In this document: positions 9,160 through 15,572 of the stretch, piece by piece
Numbering within the stretch: the stretch's first letter is position 1
Layout: every line of letters starts with the position of its first letter
Assembly: GCA_021200775.1 (NCBI GenBank)
Contig: JAJQGB010000016.1
Location: 117,684 to 181,683 of the forward strand
Reading direction: 5' to 3'
Length of the DNA stretch: 64,000 bases
Source of the DNA: Oscillospiraceae bacterium
GTDB lineage: Bacteria > Bacillota > Clostridia > Oscillospirales > Ruminococcaceae
Position numbers and translations under genes: made by a program
The notes under the pieces: model-generated
What the model saw: the letters and a program-made list of their open reading frames with translations, nothing else
Database searches by the model: none
Told to the model about the DNA's origin: nothing

Positions 9160-9188
9160 TTGACAAATGCACTCAATGGGTGTATTAT
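9160..9188 (+). promoter_or_regulatory. Sigma-A promoter of the AbiE-type pair
   Basis: TTGACA (9160-9165), 17-base spacer, TATTAT (9183-9188). The expected transcript start near 9195 falls on the GAGGTG ribosome site (9195-9200), so the 5' leader would be only about 12 bases. Confidence 0.8.
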
Positions 9189-9206
9189 ACTGTTGAGGTG
9201 AATTAG

Positions 9207-9857
9207 ATGACAATTCGTGAAATGAGGCGTGGCTTGGGTGACACGCAAAGTGAGTTTGCCGAACGGTATAACATTCCATTTCGCACTATTCAGAATTGGG
9301 AGACAGGTTTGCGCAAGCCTCCCGAGTATATAGTAGAGCTTTTGGAGAACAGATATAGAACTGATATTGTAAACAGGAGAACAGCGAAGCTTCCAGAGTA
9401 TGACTCACAAAAAGTGAACCTTCCCAAGCGAAGCAATTATATCGGAGCAGTTTCCTGGCTTCAAGCTGTGAGCGAATGTATCGGTGAACCGTTTGTGTTT
9501 GCGCTTGACGAGGCTTTGATGTGTCAGGGCAACTTCGGTGGACGAAGTAATGAGTTTGTGGTGTGGGGCTATGGAAGTGACAATCTCTCCCGTTTCAATG
9601 GAATTGCTCTGCTTGGAAATCATGTTAGTTCGTATTGCGTGCAGGAGAAGAATGGTCTTAAATTCACAGATTTCAACCGCACAATTGCCGATGCTCTAGC
9701 AAACGAATTTATTTTGGATATGCAGGGAACTATCGAAGCTCTGAGCAGATACTACTATAGAAACGGTGACAGCTTTGACGGGTTATCAGTAGCTCCGGAA
9801 TATCAACAAGACTTTGAGAAGCTTGCCGAAGCGGCAGTAGATTATTACGGAAGTTAG
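9207..9857 (+). CDS. AbiEi-like antitoxin with XRE-type helix-turn-helix
   Basis: A 216-residue protein. Residues 1-50 form an XRE-like helix-turn-helix (TQSEFAERYNIPFRTIQNWETG). Residues about 150-190 contain FTDFNRTIADALANEF followed by an IEALSRYY helix, resembling the ERTIVD-type segment of AbiEi antitoxins. I infer that it neutralises the downstream nucleotidyltransferase toxin and represses its own promoter, as AbiEi proteins do in type IV systems. Classical AbiEi proteins carry a winged helix; the XRE domain is a variation. GAGGTG is 6 bases before the ATG. The gene looks AT-richer than its neighbours, consistent with acquisition. The middle domain (residues 65-145) is not recognised. 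Confidence 0.65.
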   Translation: MTIREMRRGLGDTQSEFAERYNIPFRTIQNWETGLRKPPEYIVELLENRYRTDIVNRRTAKLPEYDSQKVNLPKRSNYIGAVSWLQAVSECIGEPFVFALDEALMCQGNFGGRSNEFVVWGYGSDNLSRFNGIALLGNHVSSYCVQEKNGLKFTDFNRTIADALANEFILDMQGTIEALSRYYYRNGDSFDGLSVAPEYQQDFEKLAEAAVDYYGS

Positions 9858-9865
9858 GTGTTATT

Positions 9866-10576
9866 GTGATTACCGCAGAAGAAAAGCTGATGTATCAGGT
9901 AATGAAAGCTGTATATGAGAGTGGAATCCCCATTGATTTCAAGGGCTCAATGGTGCTGAAGGCTTGCCTTCTTGAAGCCGGATACGACGAAGAAATCAGA
10001 CACACAGTCGATATAGATGCAAACTGGTATTCGGAAAACTATCCGACAGGTGAGCAGATAACTTCCTCATTACAAAGGGCTCTGGATGGTAGTAAGATAG
10101 ATTTACGGGTAAGTTTATATCGGATGTATGGAGAAAAACGCTCCGCAGGGTTTGAATTAGCGGACAGCTCTACCGGCGAAATACTTTTCTCGATGGACAT
10201 AGATGTCAATCGCCCAACGTCAGCAACCAAAATATACGAAATTGAAGGCTTCCGTTTCAGAGGTGTTTCGCCATCTCAGATGATTGCAGATAAGATTTCT
10301 GCCATATCAACAGATAAAATTTTCTATAGAATCAAAGATGTAATCGATCTGTACTACTTATCAAAAGTGTTTGAATTAAAATATTCTGAGATTACGGAGA
10401 TTCTCGGGAAAAGCGGCAGAGTACTTGGAACATTTGACGGCTTCCTAAATAGACAAGATGATTTGAAGCACGCCTATGATAAATTTCGGCTCACCGGCGA
10501 TGTCTACAAACCGCAGTTCAGCGAAGTATATTCGGATGTCAAAGACTATATCAGGGATTTTCTCCCGAAGAATTAA
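9866..10576 (+). CDS. AbiEii/AbiGii-type nucleotidyltransferase toxin
   Basis: A 236-residue protein of the DUF1814/AbiEii nucleotidyltransferase type. Motifs in order: KGSMVLKACL (the GS signature), EIRHTVDID (RxTxDID with two Asp), MDIDVNRP, QMIADKISAI (the conserved Lys), and RIKDVIDLYYL (the KD..DLY motif). AbiEii toxins transfer nucleotides to targets such as tRNA and stop growth, often during phage infection. The start is GTG 9866 behind TTAGGTG, 8 bases after the upstream stop, so the two genes form a tight operon. The assignment to the fold is firm; the target and any phage role are inferred. Confidence 0.78.
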   Translation: MITAEEKLMYQVMKAVYESGIPIDFKGSMVLKACLLEAGYDEEIRHTVDIDANWYSENYPTGEQITSSLQRALDGSKIDLRVSLYRMYGEKRSAGFELADSSTGEILFSMDIDVNRPTSATKIYEIEGFRFRGVSPSQMIADKISAISTDKIFYRIKDVIDLYYLSKVFELKYSEITEILGKSGRVLGTFDGFLNRQDDLKHAYDKFRLTGDVYKPQFSEVYSDVKDYIRDFLPKN

Positions 10577-10580
10577 AGTA

Positions 10581-10608
10581 GCCGCCCCGAACCTCCGAGG
10601 CGGCATTT
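10581..10608. terminator. Terminator, right copy of the 23-bp direct repeat
   Basis: The CCGCC/GGCGG hairpin at 10581-10603 is identical over 23 bases to the one at 9120-9142 and is followed by CATTTTT. It ends the toxin gene and lies just beyond the 3' end of the converging lipid kinase. Confidence 0.8.
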
Positions 10609-10618
10609 TTATCAGTAA

Positions 10619-11518
10619 TTATTTCTTCTGCACCAGAACCTTAAGTCCCTTCTCCCTGACCTCAATCGTCGTCTCCTTGAACTCTCCGCCCTTTTCGCCA
10701 TCAACCGTCCAGGCAATCGGAGTTTTGCACCGGAGTGTGATTTTCGACGTCTTGAAGCCGTCCATGTACTCGTTATCGAAATCAAGCTTCATGACAGATG
10801 AGATGATATGGTTAAGCTCTGCGGTGTTTTTTGGATTCTTGATGAGAAGCACCTCGAACTTTCCGTCGTCGAGACGGATATTGTCAACTCCACGAATCTT
10901 CATTCCACCGACGTGAACTGTGTTCAGGATAAGCCCCAGGATATAGTCGCCCTTGCCGCACCTTTCTTCCGACTCGAAAGCCAGTTCATAGGAGGAAATA
11001 GACGGAATCGACGCCAGACCTTCCAGGATGTAAGCGCTGAATCCGAGCTGGTTTTTGGCATTCTGAGGAGTGCTGTAGGAGACCTCCGCAAGTGTTCCGA
11101 AAGCCGCAACATAGGTGAAGTACCTGCCGTTCAGGTTCCCGACGTCGCAGACAAACGGCGCACCGTTAATCGCAGTTTTAGCCGCATCAATGGTTCTCGT
11201 CGGAATCCCGACGGATTTTGAAAAGTCGTTCGTCGAGCCGCAGGGAATATAGCCGAAGCTACCCTGAAAATCAGCGGAAATGAACCCGTTGACAGCTTCG
11301 TTCAGAGTTCCGTCGCCGCCGGCGATGACAATCCTGTCGTAATCCATCTTTGAACACTCGGAGACCGTTTCAAGACAGTCAAGCCGCCTTTGCGTCGGGT
11401 GGACGGTGACGGTATAGCCGCCTTTTGTGAAGGTGTCCACAATGTCCGAAAGCTTTTTTGCGATGGTTTTCGTCCCCGAATTGGGGTTGTAGATTAGTAA
11501 CAGCCGTTTATTGTTCAT
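10619..11518 (-). CDS. YegS/DgkB-type lipid (diacylglycerol) kinase
   Basis: A 299-residue DAGK-catalytic-domain kinase. It begins LLLIYNPNSG (the NP-S-G phosphate motif), then IVIAGGDGTLNEAVNGF (GGDGT nucleotide motif) and YIPCGSTNDFSKSV. These enzymes phosphorylate diacylglycerol or related lipids at the inner face of the membrane. The start is ATG 11518 behind GGAGG; an upstream in-frame ATG at 11539 lacks a ribosome site. It is third in a minus-strand operon maf - small unknown gene - lipid kinase. The exact lipid is not known. Confidence 0.87.
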   Translation of the reverse strand: MNNKRLLLIYNPNSGTKTIAKKLSDIVDTFTKGGYTVTVHPTQRRLDCLETVSECSKMDYDRIVIAGGDGTLNEAVNGFISADFQGSFGYIPCGSTNDFSKSVGIPTRTIDAAKTAINGAPFVCDVGNLNGRYFTYVAAFGTLAEVSYSTPQNAKNQLGFSAYILEGLASIPSISSYELAFESEERCGKGDYILGLILNTVHVGGMKIRGVDNIRLDDGKFEVLLIKNPKNTAELNHIISSVMKLDFDNEYMDGFKTSKITLRCKTPIAWTVDGEKGGEFKETTIEVREKGLKVLVQKK

Positions 11519-11551
11519 GAAATCGCCTCCGTTTCTCATTTTCTGAGAATT

Positions 11552-11866
11552 TTATTTTCTGTAGTAGGAATAGTGTGCGGTGACAAAGCGCTTCTCACCG
11601 GTGTAGTCGTCATAGCCTACAATCTCGACGCCGTTTCCGCTGAGTAGTTCGCCCATCGTGGCGTCTTTAATCCGGCATCTGAAGACTTCATGAGCTTCAC
11701 ACATGACTACGATAACATCGCCTAATATTATGATTCCGCCGTCCTTGCCCAAGACCTTCTCCTGACCGTCAATTCTCTCGACGGCATACTGAATCGACTT
11801 GCCGTTGAACTTCGCTAAGTCTTTCTGTGAGAGTGCATACTTGTCTTTCTTCTTGAAAAGTCCCAT
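11552..11866 (-). CDS. Small conserved-looking protein of unknown function
   Basis: A 104-residue protein that I do not recognise. It starts with a basic MGLFKKKDKY segment and continues with a beta-rich body (GGIIILGDVIVVMC, then VEIVGYDD). There is no signal peptide or membrane span. It is in a tight operon, 3 bases after the maf stop and 33 bases before the lipid kinase start, which supports it being a real gene. Confidence 0.7.
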   Translation of the reverse strand: MGLFKKKDKYALSQKDLAKFNGKSIQYAVERIDGQEKVLGKDGGIIILGDVIVVMCEAHEVFRCRIKDATMGELLSGNGVEIVGYDDYTGEKRFVTAHYSYYRK

Positions 11867-11869
11867 CTC

Positions 11870-12445
11870 TCAGTCTCCCGTAAGCTCTATGAGCTTGTCG
11901 ATTTCCCGCTTCAGCTTCGCAATCGGAAGCCCCATCACGTTGTAATAGTCGCCCTTGATTCCTTTTATGAAGAGTGCACCGCCGTCCTGAACGCCATAAG
12001 AACCGGCTTTGTCAAACGGTTTGAACTCGGCTATGTAATCCTTAATTTCGCAGTCCGACAGTGGATAGAACTCGACGGCCGTCTCCTGCGAGAAGGACAG
12101 CGTTTTGCCCTTGTAGCAGATGCACACGCCGCTGACGACGGTATGAGTTCTCCCGGAAAGAGTCCCGAGCATGTCGTAAGCGTTCGCTTCGTCCTTCGGC
12201 TTCCCGAAAATGACGCCATCGAGAATTACAACCGTGTCGCACCCGACAATCATCTCATCTGGATGATTCTTTGCAACGCTTAAAGCTTTCCTGACCGCCA
12301 ACATCTCCGGCACCGAATAGGGCTCAATCCCGTCCGGCAAAACCTCGTCGCAATCGGGCGAAATCACCTCAAAATCTTTCGTGATATACCCAAACAGCTC
12401 ATGCCTTCTGGGTGAACTTGATGCCAATATGTATTTTATAGCCAT
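11870..12445 (-). CDS. maf: Maf family nucleotide pyrophosphatase
   Basis: A 191-residue Maf/YceF protein hydrolysing non-canonical or selected nucleoside triphosphates (dTTP/UTP for the Maf branch). Visible motifs: ILASSSPRRHEL (SxSPRR substrate loop), GCDTVV (the catalytic Asp), FGKPKD, and the C-terminal GSYGVQDGGALFIKGIKGDYYNVMG split motif. The start is ATG 12445 behind GGAGGA; the open frame extends 14 codons further without a ribosome site. It is the first gene of the maf operon. Confidence 0.92.
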   Translation of the reverse strand: MAIKYILASSSPRRHELFGYITKDFEVISPDCDEVLPDGIEPYSVPEMLAVRKALSVAKNHPDEMIVGCDTVVILDGVIFGKPKDEANAYDMLGTLSGRTHTVVSGVCICYKGKTLSFSQETAVEFYPLSDCEIKDYIAEFKPFDKAGSYGVQDGGALFIKGIKGDYYNVMGLPIAKLKREIDKLIELTGD

Positions 12446-12545
12446 ACAGATTCCTCCATAGTACAATCTAAGACTATTGTAGCACAAAAATCAGTGAAAA
12501 TCAACTTGACAGACGTAGGTATTCTAATGTAAAATGATAAGAGTC

Positions 12546-12609
12546 AAAAAGGCTCCCCTGAAAGGGGAGCTGTCGCCGTAGGCGACTGAAGGGTTACCCC
12601 GGAGGGGAG
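12546..12609. repeat. Palindromic intergenic repeat, copy 1
   Basis: A chain of short hairpins: CTCCCCT/AGGGGAG, then GTCGCC/GGCGAC, then CCCC/GGGG. The same modules recur near 14.6, 14.75, 18.0 and 40.9 kb. Its last module supplies the GGAGG used as the ribosome site of the next gene. Confidence 0.75.
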
Positions 12610-12613
12610 TTAT

Positions 12614-13465
12614 ATGGATTTAGTTATAGATGTATTCTTAGACGCACTCATAGACACGGCGAAGATGCTTCCGTTTCTGTTCGGTGCGTACCTGCTGATA
12701 GAGTTTTTGGAACACAAGGCGAGCGACAAGCTTGCAAATTCTCTCCGCAAAATGGGACCGTTCGGTCCGATTGGCGGAGCGATAATCGGCTGTGTACCGC
12801 AGTGCGGATTTTCCGTTGCCGTGACAAATCTTTTTTCGGGAAGACTCGTCAGCCTCGGCACACTGATGGCTGTCTACATCGCCACGAGCGACGAAGCAAT
12901 CCCGATTCTTCTTTCGGGAGGAAATGCCGCAGATGTCGGAAGACTTATCCTGGCGAAGCTCATAATAGCCGTTCTCGCCGGACTTCTTATAGACACGATT
13001 CTTAGATTCTTCCACCGTAAAGGCAACGAGGAGGAAGAACCGTTCAGCGACCTGTGCGAAGGTTGCGGCTGTGAAGAGCACGGAGTCGTTTACTCAGCGG
13101 CGAAGCACACCATCCAGATTTTCATATTCTTGTTCATAACCTCGCTTGTTTTAGGCTTCGCAATCGAGCTTCTCGGTGAGGACAGGCTCGGGAGCATTTT
13201 AATGACCGACAGCATCTTCCAGCCATTTTTAGCCGCACTCATAGGACTCATTCCGAACTGCGCCGCATCGGTGCTTCTGACTAATCTCTATGCCGCCGGA
13301 AGTCTCTCATTCGGCTCGGTGGTTGCAGGACTCTCGACCGGAGCAGGCTTGGGAATCGTGGTCCTGTTCAAGACGAACAAGCGCCTGAAAGAAAACATCG
13401 CAATCCTTCTGCTTCTGTACGCAATCGGCGCACTGAGCGGATTGATAATAAATCTTGTAATGTAA
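12614..13465 (+). CDS. Putative 10-TM metal/arsenical exporter (ArsP_2-like permease)
   Basis: A 283-residue polytopic membrane protein with two internally similar halves. GGAIIGCVPQCGFSVAVTNLF in the first half corresponds to ALIGLIPNCAASVLLTNLY in the second. Each is followed by further helices. This layout matches the PF11449 family (putative heavy-metal exporter; some members are labelled manganese or arsenic efflux proteins). Between the halves lies a cytoplasmic-type loop with an acidic and Cys-rich cluster, CEGCGCEEHG, likely to bind a soft metal. GGAGG from the upstream repeat is 8 bases before the ATG. Transport substrate is not established. Confidence 0.7.
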   Translation: MDLVIDVFLDALIDTAKMLPFLFGAYLLIEFLEHKASDKLANSLRKMGPFGPIGGAIIGCVPQCGFSVAVTNLFSGRLVSLGTLMAVYIATSDEAIPILLSGGNAADVGRLILAKLIIAVLAGLLIDTILRFFHRKGNEEEEPFSDLCEGCGCEEHGVVYSAAKHTIQIFIFLFITSLVLGFAIELLGEDRLGSILMTDSIFQPFLAALIGLIPNCAASVLLTNLYAAGSLSFGSVVAGLSTGAGLGIVVLFKTNKRLKENIAILLLLYAIGALSGLIINLVM

Positions 13466-13481
13466 AATAGGAGGTACACAA

Positions 13482-13757
13482 ATGGACGAACAGCTTAACA
13501 GTGAAGAGATAGAATTCAGGTATGACACCCAGCTCCTGATAGACGGCGAAAATCTCGACGAGGATGAAATCGACGACTACTTTGTCGAGCATTTCAAGGG
13601 AGACTGCCTTCTGGCATATGGCGACGAGGAGACCATCAAGATTCACTACCACACAAACGAGCCTTGGAAGGTTCTCGAATATTGCTCCACCCTCGGAGAA
13701 ATCTACGACATAGTTGTCGAGGACATGGTTCGTCAGGCGAAAGGCTTGAAGGGCTGA
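13482..13757 (+). CDS. Stand-alone FakA/DAK-like C-terminal domain protein
   Basis: A 91-residue protein. Its sequence FRYDTQLLIDGENLDEDEI...GDCLLAYGDEETIKIHYHTNEPWKVLEY resembles the segment of the fatty-acid kinase subunit FakA (YloV) that follows the kinase domain, where the family reads GDSLVVVGDD..VKVHVHTN. The kinase domain itself is absent, so alone it cannot be an active kinase. GGAGG is close upstream and the gene begins 16 bp after the exporter-like gene, suggesting co-transcription. Role unknown; a regulatory or binding role is a guess. Family assignment is by recognised motif only. Confidence 0.65.
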   Translation: MDEQLNSEEIEFRYDTQLLIDGENLDEDEIDDYFVEHFKGDCLLAYGDEETIKIHYHTNEPWKVLEYCSTLGEIYDIVVEDMVRQAKGLKG

Positions 13758-13765
13758 TAAAAATC

Positions 13766-13802
13766 AAAGCGCAGTAATCTTTTATGAGAGTACTGCGCTT
13801 TT
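13766..13802. terminator. Bidirectional terminator
   Basis: AAAGCGCAGTA (13766-13776) pairs with TACTGCGCTTT (13791-13801). A-rich on the left, T-rich on the right, between two converging genes. Confidence 0.85.
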
Positions 13803-13811
13803 GCAAAGGCT

Positions 13812-14528
13812 TTATTTCACCGGCTCGATATATGAAATCGGGTCAATCCACGTGCCCTCATATTTGAGAGCAAAGTGCAGGTGTGACTCCAAATCCGATT
13901 CAATATCCGCCGTGTTCCCGACCGTCCCGATAACCGTGCCGGATGCTACTTTGTCGCCGATGCTTACGGAAATATCATCGCCTAAGCCGCAATAGTAGCC
14001 GATAACCGTGTCGCCGTGATCTACTACGACACAGTTGCCCCAGAGCGTGTCGTTATAGATGTCGGTAACCGTTCCCGAGGTCATCGACTTGACGGCAGTT
14101 CCTTCTGCGGCGGCGATGTCTATTCCGTCATGGGTTTTCCAGACACTCCCCGTCATCTTGACGAGCTCTCCCCAGGAATATTCCGTCAGGATTTCTCCCG
14201 ACACCGGCAGGACTTTCGCCTCCTCATAGAAAAGCGTTTCGAGTTCTTCGGTAATGTCTGCGGCAGTCACTTCCGAAACGGTATCATCTTCAATTATTGC
14301 CTCTTCTTCCGATTTTGCGGCGTCGGTGACAATCGAGTCGACCGTTTCGTACTCGTCAATGTCGGGCAGTCCCATTGTGTCGCTGATATCCGGGATAAGC
14401 GTCTCCGTCAGAGACCCTACCGCCGCCCGGTATCCGACCGCCGTCGCCACCCCGACCGCCAGAATTCCCACGCACAAGGCAATGTACACTCCGCTTGATT
14501 TAAGACTCTTTTTGACTTTATCATTCAT
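13812..14528 (-). CDS. Membrane-anchored M23 (LytM) peptidase, SpoIIQ-like
   Basis: A 238-residue protein with one N-terminal membrane anchor (residues about 13-33), an acidic linker, and a LytM domain from about residue 105. The zinc ligands are present: HDGIDIAA (HxxxD) and HLHF (HxH). It should therefore be an active-type endopeptidase acting on cell-wall peptide bridges outside the membrane. Size and layout resemble clostridial SpoIIQ of the forespore channel, but the usual spoIID neighbour is absent, so a vegetative wall hydrolase is equally possible. The ribosome site is weak. Confidence 0.75.
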   Translation of the reverse strand: MNDKVKKSLKSSGVYIALCVGILAVGVATAVGYRAAVGSLTETLIPDISDTMGLPDIDEYETVDSIVTDAAKSEEEAIIEDDTVSEVTAADITEELETLFYEEAKVLPVSGEILTEYSWGELVKMTGSVWKTHDGIDIAAAEGTAVKSMTSGTVTDIYNDTLWGNCVVVDHGDTVIGYYCGLGDDISVSIGDKVASGTVIGTVGNTADIESDLESHLHFALKYEGTWIDPISYIEPVK

Positions 14529-14613
14529 ACTGAATTTGCACTCGCTTTCTGCCCAAAGGGCGTTCTTTAAAGCTAAGTATTAACAGATTTTTTGGAAATA
14601 TACATGCAAGAGC

Positions 14614-14701
14614 GACTTGGCTGCGCCAAGTCGGCAAGTTCGGCTTTGCCGAACTTGCACCCCTCAGTCGCCTTCGGCGACAGCTCCCCTTTCAGGGGAG
14701 C
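14614..14701. repeat. Palindromic intergenic repeat, copy 2 (four tandem hairpins)
   Basis: Four perfect hairpins with three-base loops lie head to tail: GACTTGGC/GCCAAGTC (14614-14632), GCAAGTTCGGC/GCCGAACTTGC (14634-14658), GTCGCC/GGCGAC (14667-14681), GCTCCCCT/AGGGGAGC (14683-14701). The second recurs at 18074-18098. The 14529-14846 gap is made largely of such repeats. Confidence 0.8.
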
Positions 14702-14742
14702 CTATAACTGCCTCAATCAAAGCCTCTGAGATAACTCAAATA

Positions 14743-14814
14743 GCCTCCCCTGAAAGGGGAGGGGGACCGCCGGCTGAAAGCCGGTGGTGGAGGGGTGTGC
14801 CCCGCCAGGGGCAC
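14743..14814. repeat. Palindromic intergenic repeat, copy 3
   Basis: CTCCCCT/AGGGGAG, then ACCGCCGGC/GCCGGTGGT, then GTGCCCC/GGGGCAC hairpins, similar in module order to the copy at 40.86 kb. Confidence 0.75.
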
Positions 14815-14846
14815 TCGCATGGCAATTACACACAAAGGAGACTATC

Positions 14847-15314
14847 ATGGACAACTCAACTCTTTGCTACATCGAAAAAGACGACTCGTATCTCATGATG
14901 CACCGTGTCAAGAAGAAAAACGACCTGAACCACGACAAGTGGATTGGCATTGGCGGGCATTTCGAGTTCGGCGAATCGCCCTATGACTGCGTCAGACGTG
15001 AAGCCTACGAAGAAACCGGCGTCACTCTCGTGAATCCGAGATACCGTGGCATCGTGACTTTCGTGACGGACGACAACTATGACGAGCAAATGCATCTCTT
15101 CACCTGCACCGACTACGAAGGAGACCTCAATCTCGAATGCAACGAAGGTGACCTCGAATGGGTGAAAAAATCGGAAATAAAAAACCTCCCCATCTGGGAA
15201 GGCGACAAGATATTCTTCGAGCTCCTCGACAGCAACGAGCCGTTCTTTTCGCTGAAACTCAGGTACGAAGGGGATAGGTTAGCGGAAGTCGTGCTGAATG
15301 GTGTTATCATGTAG
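14847..15314 (+). CDS. Nudix hydrolase (MutT/8-oxo-dGTPase-like)
   Basis: A 155-residue Nudix protein. The full Nudix box is present: G-HFEFG-E, seven residues, then REAYEETGV, matching GX5EX7REUXEEXGU. The preceding MMHRVKKKNDLNHDKWIGIGG segment is typical of clostridial 8-oxo-dGTP diphosphatase-like members. It probably hydrolyses a nucleoside diphosphate derivative; the substrate is not shown. The start is ATG 14847 behind AAAGGAG. The frame is open upstream through the repeat block, but that part is repeat DNA, not coding. It stands as a single gene among repeats. Confidence 0.85.
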   Translation: MDNSTLCYIEKDDSYLMMHRVKKKNDLNHDKWIGIGGHFEFGESPYDCVRREAYEETGVTLVNPRYRGIVTFVTDDNYDEQMHLFTCTDYEGDLNLECNEGDLEWVKKSEIKNLPIWEGDKIFFELLDSNEPFFSLKLRYEGDRLAEVVLNGVIM

Positions 15315-15332
15315 GGGCGGATATCATCCGCC
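15314..15332. repeat. GGGCGGAT hairpin
   Basis: GGGCGGAT and ATCCGCCC form a perfect hairpin right after the Nudix stop codon. The same arms recur at 18182-18201. It may act as a weak terminator but lacks a T run. Confidence 0.55.
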
Positions 15333-15375
15333 CGTTCCTTCGGCAACATTTTTTGCAGATAATATCCCAGCCCTC

Positions 15376-15405
15376 TTGACAAGATGGCATAATTTATGTT
15401 ATAAT
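15376..15405 (+). promoter_or_regulatory. Sigma-A promoter of the surface-protein gene
   Basis: Consensus TTGACA (15376-15381), 18-base spacer, TATAAT (15400-15405). It gives a transcript with a leader of about 160 bases. Confidence 0.8.
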
Positions 15406-15472
15406 TAGATGAGGGAATTAAAATAAGTAGCCACTTACTATTTTGATTCCGAAAAGCACTCATTCTGTGGGG

Positions 15473-15572
15473 GGGTAACGCGCTTCGCGCGTTTACCCAA
15501 TAAAAACCTCCATACGACAGTATAGGAGGTTACATCTATATAGCCTCCTGAGAAATACAAGGAGGATTTTTT
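15473..15572 (+). promoter_or_regulatory. Structured 5' leader that can hide the ribosome site
   Basis: Three hairpins occur in order. First GGGTAACGCG/CGCGCGTTTACCC (15473-15498). Second AACCTCC-ATAC with GTATA-GGAGGTT (about 15505-15531). Third CCTCCT (15544-15549) with AGGAGG (15560-15565), the latter being the Shine-Dalgarno of the surface protein, followed by a T-run just before ATG. CCTCC occurs in both of the last two hairpins, so they can exchange partners. This is inferred RNA structure, not a known riboswitch. Confidence 0.5.

Noticed and set aside
14784-14846. In-frame extension of the Nudix gene upstream
   Set aside because: The extension is read from the palindromic repeat and lacks a ribosome site; AAAGGAG fits ATG 14847.
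15473-15572. Leader of the surface protein as a known riboswitch or T-box
   Set aside because: No T-box core, SAM, TPP or similar conserved motif could be seen; only generic hairpins.
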